This document shows positions 35,443-47,628 of a DNA stretch of 64,000 nucleotides, piece by piece. The notes under the pieces were generated by a model. That model was not told where the DNA came from. It did no database searches and saw only the letters and a program-made list of their open reading frames with translations. Within the stretch, counting starts at the first letter, position 1; every line of letters starts with the position of its first letter. The position numbers were made by a program, and so were the translations under genes. The DNA is from Hymenoscyphus infarciens (lineage: Eukaryota; Ascomycota; Leotiomycetes; Helotiales; Helotiaceae): NCBI GenBank assembly GCA_001414345.1, contig LLCB01000008.1:248001-312000 (forward strand). The letters are read 5' to 3'.

Positions 35443-36612
35443 TATAGTGAATTAAGGAATTAGCTTAATAAGTAGAAGAAGGTATATATATATCTAGTAT
35501 AGTCGATAGTATTATCGTGATAAAATACTATAGTATTTTAGATTAATATATTATTATAATATCCTAGTAGTACGTAACTAAATACGCTATAATACTATTA
35601 TAATATCGTGATATTATACGATATATCTTTTAATAACTCGTAAGCGCTAAAATCCACTTTTTCTTAAAATAAGGCTATTTACACTTTTTCTATATACTCT
35701 TTTATCACTTACTTATTAGACTAAAATAATTTTTATTCATCGATTTAGTTAATATTTACCTATAATTAAAGAGTAAAACTTAGTAGAATTTAATATATAA
35801 GTTTATTATATTCTAGCTATTAATCTAACGTTGTTATCGTTGAATTAGTACTTAGTATTATTAGAAACATATCTAGAAATCTATCTCGTACGAGCTATAT
35901 TTATCACTTTATATTACTCGGGTTAGTTTAAGAGCTATTTATATAATTCTTTTTTTTAAAATACTCTATTTAAATAGATCTATAATTCTAGCTATTTAGT
36001 ACTATATTTTCTATACTATACGTTATACTATATAGTTTTAAAAGATAAGGCTAAAAAGAAGTAGAGTTAAAATCCAAGGTAAAAAGCTTAAATATTTAAG
36101 CTTAGTAATACTACGATACTATTATAATATCGATTAAAATACTAATAATATAAAGAATAATATTATTAGATATCGTAGTAATTAAATAGTATAAATAGTA
36201 CGTATTAAAGTAGGTTTCTAATAATATATCGTAGTAGTATAATATTGTAAATACTATCGACTATACTATATATACCTCCTCTCGTATTAAGTAACCTCTA
36301 TTCTACTAATAACACTTCCTGTCGCTTTTGACGTCTTATTTAGTATTAAGCTCTTTTTCAACTCTACTCTCGTACCTCTTCGCGATACGCTCGCTAGAAT
36401 TAGTTAGTACTTTTTTAGCCTCTTAAATAAGTGCGATAGCTAATAGTACTTACTCTTTTCACTCTTATATTAGTAAGATGCTTAGAGAGCCTCCTAATTA
36501 GCCTAAAAGAAGGTATATAAGAGAGTGTAGAGTGAGATACTAGAAGCTAGCTAGTAAATATAGAAATTCTTAAAATAGTCTTAAATACGTATATATAACG
36601 AAAAGCGATAAA
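35443..36612 (+). mobile_element. Solo A-B terminus of the Ngaro-like element
   Basis: A begins GTTTATAGTGAATTAAGG and B ends AACGAAAAGCGATAAA. They are the same A2-B2 arrangement as at the right end of the 16.4-29.1 kb element but without coding region or A1/B1, and A is interrupted by the TIR element at 35495-36268. It is probably a recombination remnant. Confidence 0.6.
35495..36268. mobile_element. TIR element (774 bp) inside the solo A repeat
   Basis: Perfect 19-bp terminal inverted repeats TAGTATAGTCGATAGTATT (35495-35513 and, inverted, 36250-36268). Flanks are TA-rich, so the target duplication is ambiguous. No ORF survives. Mariner-like by TA flanks, with low certainty. Confidence 0.65.
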
Positions 36613-37430
36613 CGCTATATTACCTAGACTCTTCTACTCTTTCTAAGCTTAAATATATACTTATCTAACTATATAACCTTCTTCTAGTTCCTCTTTTACT
36701 TATAAGTAGCTACTTAATCTAATATCTCTTACTAGTAGTATAATAATATAAAAGTAAGATATTTCTTTACTTTTATTTAGCTAATAAAGAGTTAAGAATA
36801 TATAATATATTATTAGTAGCTAGTATAGCAAAGTTCTTAGTAAATAGTATAAGAAGAAGTAGGTAAGTTAAGAGCGTTTTTAACTTATAAAAAAGATATC
36901 TAATAAGTAGTATAATTTTAAGATATAAACAAAAGAATTTAGTAGATATATTATTTAGAAAGTAATCTCTTTTAATATTACTTCCTTTTATAGGTTATTT
37001 AACTTAAATCAGCTTTATAGATCCTTTACGTAGTAGATTTAGATACTTCTAATTCTTTAAAGATAGTACTCTAGGATTTTCTATCTACTTAGGCTTAGTA
37101 TACTCTAGTACGCTTTAGTATAGGCTAATTCTAGCTAGGCTCGTGTATATAAGAGAGAGAGAGGATTTAGTCTACTATCTTTAATTTAAAGAGTTTTAGT
37201 TAAAAGGTTAAATTATAGTAGGTTTTTAAAAAGAGAGTATTAGAAATTAAGATAGAGGGTTATCTCGCTTAGGAGAGCCTACTAGCTATAGCCTTAACTC
37301 TTACATTACTAAGCATTTATAACTTAATACTTACTAGAGTCTATTTTCTTATTTCAAAGGTTTAACTCGGATAAAAACATTTTAAATAAATAGCTAAGGT
37401 TTAGAAAATAACGACTTTATTATGACGGCA

Positions 37431-37594
37431 TACCGTCCTATATAGCCGAGATTACATGGCATATGCCGTGTTTCAGTAGTTATTATCTTATATTGTCTAT
37501 TTTAGGAAGGTTACGTACGTCCGAGCTTTCGGACGTACTTCGTAGAGTTCAGGCTTTTGTATTAGCCGACGTATGTCGTTGTTCGGTTTCGTAC
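37431..37594 (+). repeat. LTR fragment D in opposite orientation
   Basis: Matches the inverse of the 352-bp LTRs: it starts TATGACGGCATACCGTCC and runs to GTTCGGTTTCGTAC, where element C is inserted. The remainder resumes at 40691 but resembles the LTR for only about 30 bp, so this copy is truncated or divergent. It retains more C/G (GTACGTCCGAGC) than its surroundings. Confidence 0.65.
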
Positions 37595-40500
37595 TATAAC
37601 GGCACGAAATATACATAACTATAGTAGAGGCATATAAGAGTGCGTATAGCAGAATAACGTATATAGATACTAGGCTCTAATATAGAAGAAAAGGCTAAAC
37701 TAGCCTTTTCTAACTCTAGAAGAGTAGGCTACTATATATAAGAGGTTCAGACGACAAAAAGGGATATAAAACCGAACAACGACATACGTCAGCTAATATA
37801 AAAGCCTAAACCTTACAAAGTACGTCTAAAAGTCTAGACAGACGTATAGACGTACGTAACCTTCCTAAATTAGATAATATAAAATAATAACTACTAAAAC
37901 CTTATATATATAGTATATATTATATAATCTTAGCTATATAGAATAGTATACTATTATATCCCTCTCTTTTAAAAAAGACTCGTCCTCGAGTCTATCTATA
38001 TTATTATTTAAGGCTAAATCAGAATAGCGTAAGTATTATATTATTATATTATCGTAAGTCGGTTAGAGTCTAAATCGTAGCTAACCTAGGTTTAAAGATG
38101 CTTTATTTATTATAATTTATTGTAAACGAGATATTAAGATAGGTTTTAAATCGTAACCGTAGATACTTATAAAGAGACTTCGTTTCTAATCCTTTAATAT
38201 TAAAAGTAAGTATTTATAAAAAGAGTATAGTCTAATTCTATCTAGTAGGTCGGAAAAAGTTCAAAGTAAAAAGTTTAAAAGTTTAAAAAGTTTAAAAGTT
38301 TAAAAAGTTTAAAAGTTTAAAAGTTTAAAACAGAGTCGAAGTCGAATTTAGTATAGAGTCAGAAGTCGTTTAGTTAAGAGGTAGTAATAACTTAGTTAAG
38401 AGCTTACTTCGAGAGCGTACTAACTCGTATCTAATTCGAAGAATTCAAAAAGGTAAAGTCGAAAATAAAAATTCGATAATATTATAGATAGTAATAACTT
38501 AGCTAAGAGGTTACTATTCTTTTAAGAGCGTACTAATTCGTATCTGAGTCGAATTCAGATAAAAAAGAACTTCTAGCCCTACTAGAAGTAAAAAGAAGTA
38601 AAGAATATAAAGACTATAAGACTCTATACTAGAGTCGGTAGGGTTTTAGCTAGTTAAAAGCGAAGTTGTTTCCGAAGTTATTAGAGTTTAAACTATTATC
38701 TACTATTCGAAGTCTAGGATAATAAGAGGAGGGGCAGTTTTAGCTAGTTAAAAGACTTAATACTAAATATTAAAAATGCTATCCGAAGTTTAAGATAATA
38801 AAAGGAGGAGTTTTAGCTAGCTAAAGACGAACTTATTACTGAATTTAAAAATGCTATCTAATGTTTAAGATAACAAAAAGAGGTAGGGTTTTAGCTAGTT
38901 AAAAGCGAAGTTAATACCGAAGTTTAAAAAGGAGTATAGTTTTAGATACGATATTTATTAGTACTATCGTAGGAACTGTATTACTTAAGCCTATAGGCCG
39001 CCTTATTCCCTTTAAGGTACTAAAAGACTTATTTATCTTCTAATTTTAAAGAAGAGTCTCTATTATATTATAGGGAGCTCGGAGCTAGATAGAGAGGTAT
39101 TCTAAACCGAAATACTAATATTAAATAATTTCGTCGTTTCTAAATATTTAGCTTTAGTATCTCTTCTTATCTAGGGTTATAATTCTAGCGTCTCTTAAGA
39201 GTAGTAGACGCGTTCTAGAGCTAAGGTATAATCTTATCCTATATATAGAAGAACTATTCTAATTCTAGTATCTCTCTAAGTATAGCTATACTTAAAAAGC
39301 GACCTTTTAAAGTTAGTAAAAGTTTCTTTAGTATAATCTTCTTCTTAATTCTACTTCTATCTCTTTTATAACCTTTGTACTAGCGGCTAGGACTCGGTCT
39401 ATAACTATAGTCTTTTAAATGTTCACTAGTAGAGGTATTTTTAAAGGAAAAGTTTAGAGTTAGATAATATTTAGTTAAAATTAATAGTAATAACTTAGCT
39501 AAGAGCTCGCTTCTAAGTTTTTATCTTAATAAAAAGCGTATTTCAACTAATTCGTATCCAATTCAAGAGAAGTAGGAAGTAGTAAGAAGGTATTAGAGGT
39601 AGTAGTGTCTCTTAAGTAAAAAAGGTCTAAATTTAGGCTTTAAAAGTAAAGAAGGGTCGGATTAGAGAGGGTTTAGAGGTAAAGTGTTTTTTAAGTTATT
39701 AACTTTAGAGTTCGCTTATAATCTTATCCTCTATCTCTCTAACTAATCGTTTTATCCTTTATATACTACTATCTCTTCTATATATTATCTATATTTAAGA
39801 AGTTCTACTAGTCTCTTTAACTGTTATTATTTCTTTAAGATCTTCTTAATCTTAGTATATAGGTTCGATTTAGAGAGAGTTTAAAGAGTCTTTCAAAAAG
39901 AGAAGTAGCCTTAGAAGGTCGTTTAACGCCTTATAGTAGAACTAGTTTAATATAAAGTCGAAAAGGGAGGGGGGGGGGTAAGAGCAGATTCGGAAGCCTT
40001 TATAATAACTATAGTATGTCGACTTATTTACTAAACCTATGTATAGTAGTCCCTATATAGAGAGGGTTATTAGAAGCCTCTAAAACACTTAGCGTATTCC
40101 TACTTTCTTAATATATAATACACGATTTTTACTAGCTGTCTATATAGATATTAAACCCTAGTGTTACTAGCTGTCTAAGAAATCTCTAGAATCCTAGCTA
40201 TTTAAGGATATTATTATCCTAGTCTAAATCTAGGCTAAGTCGTATTTGAAAACAAAAGGAGCGACGACAAGCTTAAAAGAGATATTATAAAGGCTGTTAC
40301 TAGCGAAGTCGAGTTTAGCCTTTTTATATAACGGTATGAAATATATATAACTATAGTAGAGGTATATAGGAGTACGTATAGCAGAATAACGTATATAGAT
40401 ACTAGGCTTTGATATAGAAGAAAAGACTAAACTAGCCTTTTCTAACTCTAGGAGAGTAGGCTGCTATATATAAGAGGTTTAGACGATAAAAAGGGGTATA

Positions 40501-40690
40501 AAACTGAATAACGATATATGTCGGCTAATATAAAAGCTCGAACTCTACGAAGTACGTCCGAAAGTCTAGATAGACGTATAGACGTACGTAACCTTCCTAA
40601 ATTAGATAATATAAAACAACAACTACTGAAACTTTATATATACGATATATACTATGTAATCTCGGCTATATAGGACGGTATGCCGTTATA
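37595..40690 (-). mobile_element. LTR retrotransposon C (3096 bp), non-autonomous, RIP-marked
   Basis: LTRs of 364 bp at 37595-37958 and 40327-40690 are of the same family as A and B, but both carry an extra 12 bp around CAGACGTATAGACG, marking a subfamily. A perfect 5-bp target duplication CGTAC lies at 37590-37594 and 40691-40695. The internal part of 2.37 kb is homologous to that of A (Gag-like, no pol). Confidence 0.82.
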
Positions 40691-42800
40691 CGTACCTCTT
40701 ATATATTAGTATCGTTTAGAGCTATCTTCGCTCTTTACCTTTAGTTTTCGCGTTAATAACCACGAATAGACTACTTCTCTACTCTACTCCTGCCTTATTG
40801 TTATATTTATAGGAGTTCGTTTATACTTTTATTTAAATAGATAATAAAAGGAAATTAGTAAAGCTACGACGGAATTGACGAATTATATTTTACTATTTTT
40901 TAGACTTTATTACTATAGCGTTTCTTTTTTTCTTATAAGTTTGTTTTTCTTTGCTTTACTTATACTGATTTTTACTGAGGAATGACTAATCGGTCTTAGT
41001 TACTATAATTATTACTATTAGTAGGTTATCTACTATATTTTTAAAATAGGTTTCGCTTACTAATAGTAGGTAACCTATTAACTGATTATCTATAGACTAA
41101 TAGTCTATACTCTTACTCTATACTTACCTCTAAATTTAGCTGAAAATATACTAAAAGTCACTCTCGTTATAGCTTGATAACTTAGTATATATATATTATA
41201 CTCTATTTTAATAAGACATGTATTCGTAGAAATTCATAAGAAGAATATATTCCTAAGTAAACTCTTAGTTATAACTCCTTTACTACGTAGATACTTTTAA
41301 AAACTTAGCTTTTACTAATATATTCTCTAGAAGATTTATTTAAGACGGACTATTAGTTACTCTAATAAGGAAAAACTTGAGAAATAGCAACTAATTAGTT
41401 ACTTTATCCTCTATACTTGGTTTTATCTAGAGTTATTAGAGCGTTGCTCTATAATTAGTTAGAGAAGTTAGAGACTTTTAGTGTTTATTTTTAGCCGAAC
41501 GGAGTAATAGCACGAACTGCTAAGACTAAAACTATCTATTTTTTGTTTCAGGTGAGAGTTTTATCTACTTCTCATAGTGCCGACTTTGGCGTGTATCGTT
41601 GAACTATTATACTACTTCAGTGTCTATGTTTTTAAATATATTATTAACACTCATTATTAGCACTCCTAGCCCTCTCTTAACAGAAGAGTTACTCTTTGGT
41701 TCTTTAAAAGGAAGGAATCGCAGAGTTCTTGAGAATCTAGTTACTGAATACTAAAACTCTAGAAGTGATTTCTACGTTACTATTATTATAATTAGTAGAG
41801 TACCTACTAGTTACGCAATTTGGGAAACTCGTAAGGTTAGCTATTAGTAGGTTACCTACTAGTTAAGTACACTTGATATTAAGTAAATACTAATATTAAT
41901 ATTCTTTTAGAACCTTCTACCTACCTCGGTTTACTATATAATAGTACGTTATAGGGTAATAACGATTTAAGGTCTTATAAGAAACATAGATTATTAAATT
42001 GTCAAGTTTACTCTCTTAAGTTCTAAGTTATATTCCCGGTCTAAAATATATAGGTTAGACTCTAGAGGTTTTGTCTTTATACTCTCTTTAGTAATTCTTA
42101 ACTAAATAGGCAGCGTCGACTTTATATTTTAATAATTTTTTACTAGTAAGCTACTAGTAGGCGATAACTTACCTATATAATATTTAGCCTCTACCTTCTC
42201 GCTAATAGACTAAGAGTTACTCTTAAGTAAGCCGTCGATAACTTAGCTAGTAAGAGATTTAAATATTACTCTAATAAAACTCTACTATTACCTCTCTTAC
42301 TCTACTATATAGTAATACTATAAGTCTAAATATTATAAAAAAACACTTTATATATAATTCTACTACTATTTAATATATAGTAGCTATTCCCTTATATCTA
42401 ATAACATCGTCTAGCTTTATAACTATTCTATAAGTAAGATATCGCTAGTCCTTAGAGTTTATCTTAATCTATAGCTCTTATAAGACTTCTATTAAGTCTT
42501 CCTAAGTCGTAGAAGCCTTTCTAACTTCGTAATCTAATACTTTATCTACTACTATACTTTCTCTATAGAGTTAAGGTCTAGAGAAGAGAGAGGCTAGTTA
42601 AAACCGCGTATTATTCTCTCGAGTCTTAGTAAACGAGCGAACCTCTTATAAACCTTTACACTCTCTCGCTATTCTCTATAAACCTCTACTATAGCTTATT
42701 CTCGTCTATTATTTTTAAAAAAAAGTTATAGAAGTAAAAGAGTTAGAGTCGAGGTTAAAGTGCGTTATATATTAGAGCGAAACCCTAGCGTTATAGTCAG

Positions 42801-43744
42801 TGTTTTACTAAATTAGTCTACCACGTGAGGTGTTATTAGAGTAATGCTCGAATCTCTTACTTTTAGCCTCAAACTTGAGGAGTTACTTGCAAAGCCATAG
42901 CTTACTCACGAGGTGTTTTGTCCTTATGTTGAGATTGAGTACGCTATGGGTAAGCTGTTAATTGATTTTCGAGTGCACCTTAAGTCGCGTGTTACGGGCT
43001 AGTAATGAGTAACAAACTCATGGAGGCTGTCGTCGTAGATTGAGCCTTCGTAGTGCGTTTCTTTATGTTGGAGACTTGTATCTGTACTCTTAAGAGCTGG
43101 CTTACCTTGCACCTGATAGATGATTTGCGCACACTTGAGTTCTTCACACGCAAATTCTTCTTCTCACGGAAGCCACGCAAACAGCTCCTTGCTTCAAATA
43201 GGGAAGCGATCACATGGCCAAGAAAACTCGGGCAAACGGGAGTCTGTGGTGCTTTTTTCACTTTCTGCATGGAAACTGACAATTGTATTTTGGTAATATT
43301 GCTGTACATCACGATGCACCGCCCTTCCGGATGTTTATTGCGCCTCACACATGCTTTTATCCCCATGTGACCAACACACATTATTCTTCCCTTTGGAGCT
43401 TACCGAAAGGATTCTTCCGGTTGGTAATTAATGCAATTAGAGTATGTGCGGAGAGCTGTTTGTTGGTGATGGCGAGGCAGATTTTCAATTGTCGATACGA
43501 GAAATGAGAAGTGAAAAGCAAAAAGATGCGGAGTTGTGGGTAAGGAGTAATGAGACAATGTTCTTTTTTGATAGTTAGGGGGGGGTCTTTTTAAGAGGAC
43601 TGGGAGCATGTGGGCCGTATGGAATAAAACGTGTAAAGGTAATAGGACGAAGAGTATATACTAATTGAGTATTAATGTTCCAAATCGCTAAGCGGTGTAT
43701 CACAATCATGTCCCAAAAGAAATGCCAATAGAATCACGACCGTT
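42801..43744. other. Intergenic, exit from RIP block
   Basis: Composition returns to normal by about 43.0 kb. ORFs on both strands overlap and have no domains. It forms the 3' side of the sugar transporter. Confidence 0.4.
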
Positions 43745-45636
43745 TTAGATGTCCTTTTCTGGGACAATCCCTTCGGAATGAACCACAGTCTGCTTCTCCT
43801 CACCAACCATGTCCTCATGATGGATTTGTTTCTCGACAGCGATGACTGCCTTGTCGGCGAGTTCCTTGTCCTCGAACACTGCAAAGGATATTAGTACTGG
43901 TTTTGTTTTAGTGTAGATGTAGAATGAACTTACAGAATGCCAATTCTTCCAGAGTTCTTCCTGAAGTTTCGGGGTAGAGGAAGAAAATGAAGCAGAATTC
44001 AAAAGCGATCCAACCACAATAAATGGCGAAGAACTTCCAACCGATAGCAGTCATAGCAATGGGGTTGACGTTTTGGGAGAAAAACCCTCCAATCTTTCCA
44101 AAGATTTGTTCGATTCCAATACCACGAGTTCTCTGAGCGTATGGGAACAGTTCGATGAGGTAAGCTGGGAAGGTTAATATTCAAGTTGGATATAAATCTG
44201 GTGAGTAAAACTTACTATAGGTCAAAGCATTGTTTCCTAGATTGTAGCAAGGAGCGTAGGCAAAGTAAAAGAACAATGCTGCAATACCGGCAGACTTGTT
44301 CTTTTTCTTCAATGTCTTTGCTAAATCGAGCTGTTGGAAGGAGATGGTCATGGCGGTGAAAACGGCCAGCATAGAACCAGCTGATATCATGAACATGGTT
44401 CGGCGCTTGAATTTAGCCACGATGAAAGCTGCGATACATGCGACGATTAAACTCCAGCAAGCGTTGGCAAGATTGATTCTTGTCTTTGCGTATGTTGTAG
44501 TGTAGCCCATCATATTGTAAAGGATATTTTGATAGTACGAAAGCAAGGTGTTGCCAGACATTTGCGTAAAGAGACCGAGGAAGGCAGAGATCAGAACACG
44601 ACGACGCATTCCGGCGGTCTTGATCATGGCCAACCATGATTGTTGAGAGTTGTCAAGTTCGATCTTGATGGTTGATTTGATTTGTGCCATCTCAGCTTTT
44701 GCCAGCAATGACTCGGTATCTCCTTCGGCATGGTACTTGACAAGAATGGCATAGGCTTCATCATCTCGGTCTCTGCTAATGAGAAATCTGGGACTTTCTG
44801 GAATCATGCTAGCATTGAATGGTTAGTCGAGAGGGAATGAATTGGCACAACCATGACTTACAAGATGAATGCAATTTGCACAACAGAAGGGGCCATCTGC
44901 AAGAGGGATGGGATACGCCAGCCCCAATCGTTAGCGATCTCGGTTGTAGCCAAACTGATTGCCGAGGCTGTAATCTGTCCGACGAAATAAGAGGCGTTGA
45001 AAAGAGAAGTCAAGGTTGGACGATCATTGGGATGACCCAGCTCTCCAATCAAGGAAGATCCCGAAATGATACAGAAGACGATTCCAAAGCCAAGGACCAT
45101 ACGTGAGAAAACGTACATCCCAACTATAGTAGTGTTAGCCCCAGGAGTCTTTATATCTTGTTTGCTTTTTGAGACGTACGGTCTTGAGCAAATCCTTGAA
45201 TGAGAGCTCCAATCACCATAAGTATAGACCCTCCCATAACAGACCATCTTCTGCCGAAGCGTTGGTTGAACCATGGGGCGATTGGGACACCAACGATCGA
45301 ACCCAATTGGTAGCACGATGAGACAAATCCGAGAAGTGGGGCAGAAAGGGTTGGCTTTCCCTTTTCATCCTTCGTGCCATCGGAGAAATCTACGAAGTCT
45401 TATCAGTATGCAAGACTAGCTTGGAGATTTGGGAGAAACGCACACTTGTTCCAGGTAGGAGAGAATTGCAATGTTCCAATGAGTGTTGAATCGAATCCGG
45501 ATGTCATCTCGACTCCCATACAGCAGAGGAAGAGGTAAAAGTACATCAACCTCAAATTCGGTTTCTTGTACCATTTAACACGATCCTCCTCAGCCAACCG
45601 CGTGAGAATGGGATCCGTTAATCCAGCAGCAACCAT
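43745..45636 (-). CDS. MFS sugar transporter (sugar porter family)
   Basis: Exons (minus) 45636-45444, 45389-45180, 45123-44862, 44808-44216, 44164-43934 and 43878-43745 give 540 aa; introns are 51-56 bp. It is a plasma-membrane sugar/H+ symporter by family. Sugar-porter signatures seen: GRRWSV after the first helices, PESPRFL (225-231) in the central loop and PETSGRTLEE (484-493) after TM12. Hydrophobic segments fit 12 membrane helices; termini are cytosolic. It resembles the hexose/lactose permease-type fungal clade. The ATG at 45636 (MVAAGLTDP) is chosen because an upstream in-frame ATG adds an unconserved leader. Sugar specificity is unknown. Confidence 0.92.
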
Positions 45637-47628
45637 TTTGGATGATTTGAAGAGACAACTAGTGTTCTGGAGGAAGGGGACTATCAATTACCCAATTCCT
45701 GACTCCTTGCGCTGGGTGCAAGTTTTGGGGATAAGGAGAAAGAACTGTAAAGTCTTGACATGGTGGGAAGGATGAAGATGTATGTCTTTATGTTCACTTT
45801 GCAACTTGACTAGGTACACGGCTGCAAAAGTGCTCGTGTTTAGCCTGAAGGCTAGGGTGAATATATTTTACTTGGCTCAGGTGGAAGTGCTAAACCTGGA
45901 GAAGCGGGGCTCGCGGGGGGGTAGGCCCACAGGCCCACTCCATCCCCAGACCAGGGGCTGAGCCGCAGTTCATTTTGCCATTCGTTCGGGCTCCTCAATG
46001 GAGAACGAAGCCAAGACGGATGGATGCCCGAAAGGACCGTACGAAGTGTACGTTGTAAAATGCCTTCCAAACTTCCCACCGACGGCCAACCAAACTACGT
46101 TCAAACAATAGATTCTTGGGGCTGGAATAAGATTGTTCCAGGGGAAGAAAGCTGTGCCTGTCAGCAGAGAAGTTGGACGGTTTACAACCGTCAACATTGG
46201 GATTATGGACCCTTTCACCAGCCGTGCCAGGTTGGCCTAAACCCTTCATCCGGGGAAAGAAACAGGCCTCGACTCCTCGGCGGCGATATTTTGATTATAG
46301 GCTCCCCGGATCACCAACACAAATCTATAAAACCAGACAGAGGACTATCGTACACGTGAGGAGAAAGCCCATTCATTCTCTATACCGACTACTCGAAGGT
46401 CCTGAATGGTGATCGGTGTTTGAAATTTCATCTAGTTGACCCCGGTTTGTATTGCCTAAAACTTCGTACAATACTGACAATATGTATGCAACGAGGAACT
46501 TCCGTTTACATGCTACATCGGGGTCACACATCCCCACGTGGACAAGACGCATGGTAGGCTACAACCAAAAGAGGACCCGAGCAGTGGCAATGTACGGATA
46601 CGTTTGCAGAAACATTGCACCCGTGAGGTTGGTTGAGGGGTGTGGTTTCTCACTTTCAGACGAGTTGACGATGATTACCACCAACCACTTTCTAGGGGAG
46701 TGTCATGGGAATGACCTGGTACCTTATTTACCACCTCATGGCATTTCTTGTCCCATGAGATGAGCCGCCCAGGGATTCTGATTATCGAAACCTGTACGAA
46801 GTGTTCTGTGTGATATCGAATTTCTGTCCGAGGCGTTATTGTTGGAAACAGCGACATGGAATGATACGAACGAGCGTATAAAACCCCAGGCTGCTTCCAC
46901 CCGTTCGTCCGTGTAAGTGCATTTTCGACTTATGAATAGCGGTTCTCACTTTGAATCTGGCCCAAGTAATCCAAAGTATTACACCGAAAAGACTCCGTAT
47001 TTTTGCCCCATTTTGAACATTCTTGCATCACTTTGGTGTAATATAAAAAAGTTGTACGTGCATTATTCAAATACCCGGCGTCGTTCTTAACAATTTGTGC
47101 ATTCGTGGTTGAGCATTTGGCAAGTAAATCATACCGAATTCAACAAATTCCTGCTCTTTTCTGTGTCCTACGAGTTAACAAAAGATCTCTCCTATTGACG
47201 AAGGTAAAAAAGCCGCTCGAAGGGAGGCGAGTCACGTGTTATCAGATGTACCTCCCCGAAATGAAAATCTGGGCAGCAAAAATCTGAAGGATCCGCTCTT
47301 GACAGATGCTCCTGAAGCGATCGAAGGCGTATGGTCACTCCTGGGTTTGTTGTTGTTCAAATAGAAAAAAAAATCGCGACAACGTTCCACCTTCCCCCCT
47401 CGCGATGGACATTAAAAGTGACAGTACATACAGCAGCTTCGTACCTACTTACCTTGGCATCGTTGTTCCAACCTTCTAGAGTACTTCAAGTAAGTTATCC
47501 TACGCACTTGGAACAATTTTTAAAGTTCCAAAATACGAGGTAGAAAGTTCGAACAACGTGTAAGGTAGTTTACTGCCGCTTTTAATGTCCACCGCGAGCC
47601 CCCACACAGTTGGGGACTGAGTAGCGTT
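45637..47628. other. Intergenic, transporter promoter side
   Basis: About 2 kb with no supported gene. ORFs such as 46024-46359 lack domains and are crossed by ORFs on the other strand. It contains the upstream regions of the transporter and the YdcF-like gene. Confidence 0.4.

Larger units (their letters stand above)
34830..42800. other. Second RIP-degraded AT-rich block
   Basis: TA-dominated sequence without ORFs, apart from the elements listed separately. The parts 34830-35440, 36613-37430 and 40870-42800 are transposon-like by composition, but I could not identify the families. Confidence 0.6.

Noticed and set aside
41000..42700. Possible LINE or DNA-transposon relic in the second RIP block
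   Set aside because: Short repeated pieces such as TAGTAGGTTACCTACTA occur, but no readable domain or defined ends were found.
46024..46359. 111-aa ORF upstream of the sugar transporter
   Set aside because: Overlapped by several ORFs on both strands, no domain, no signal peptide, no splice continuity.
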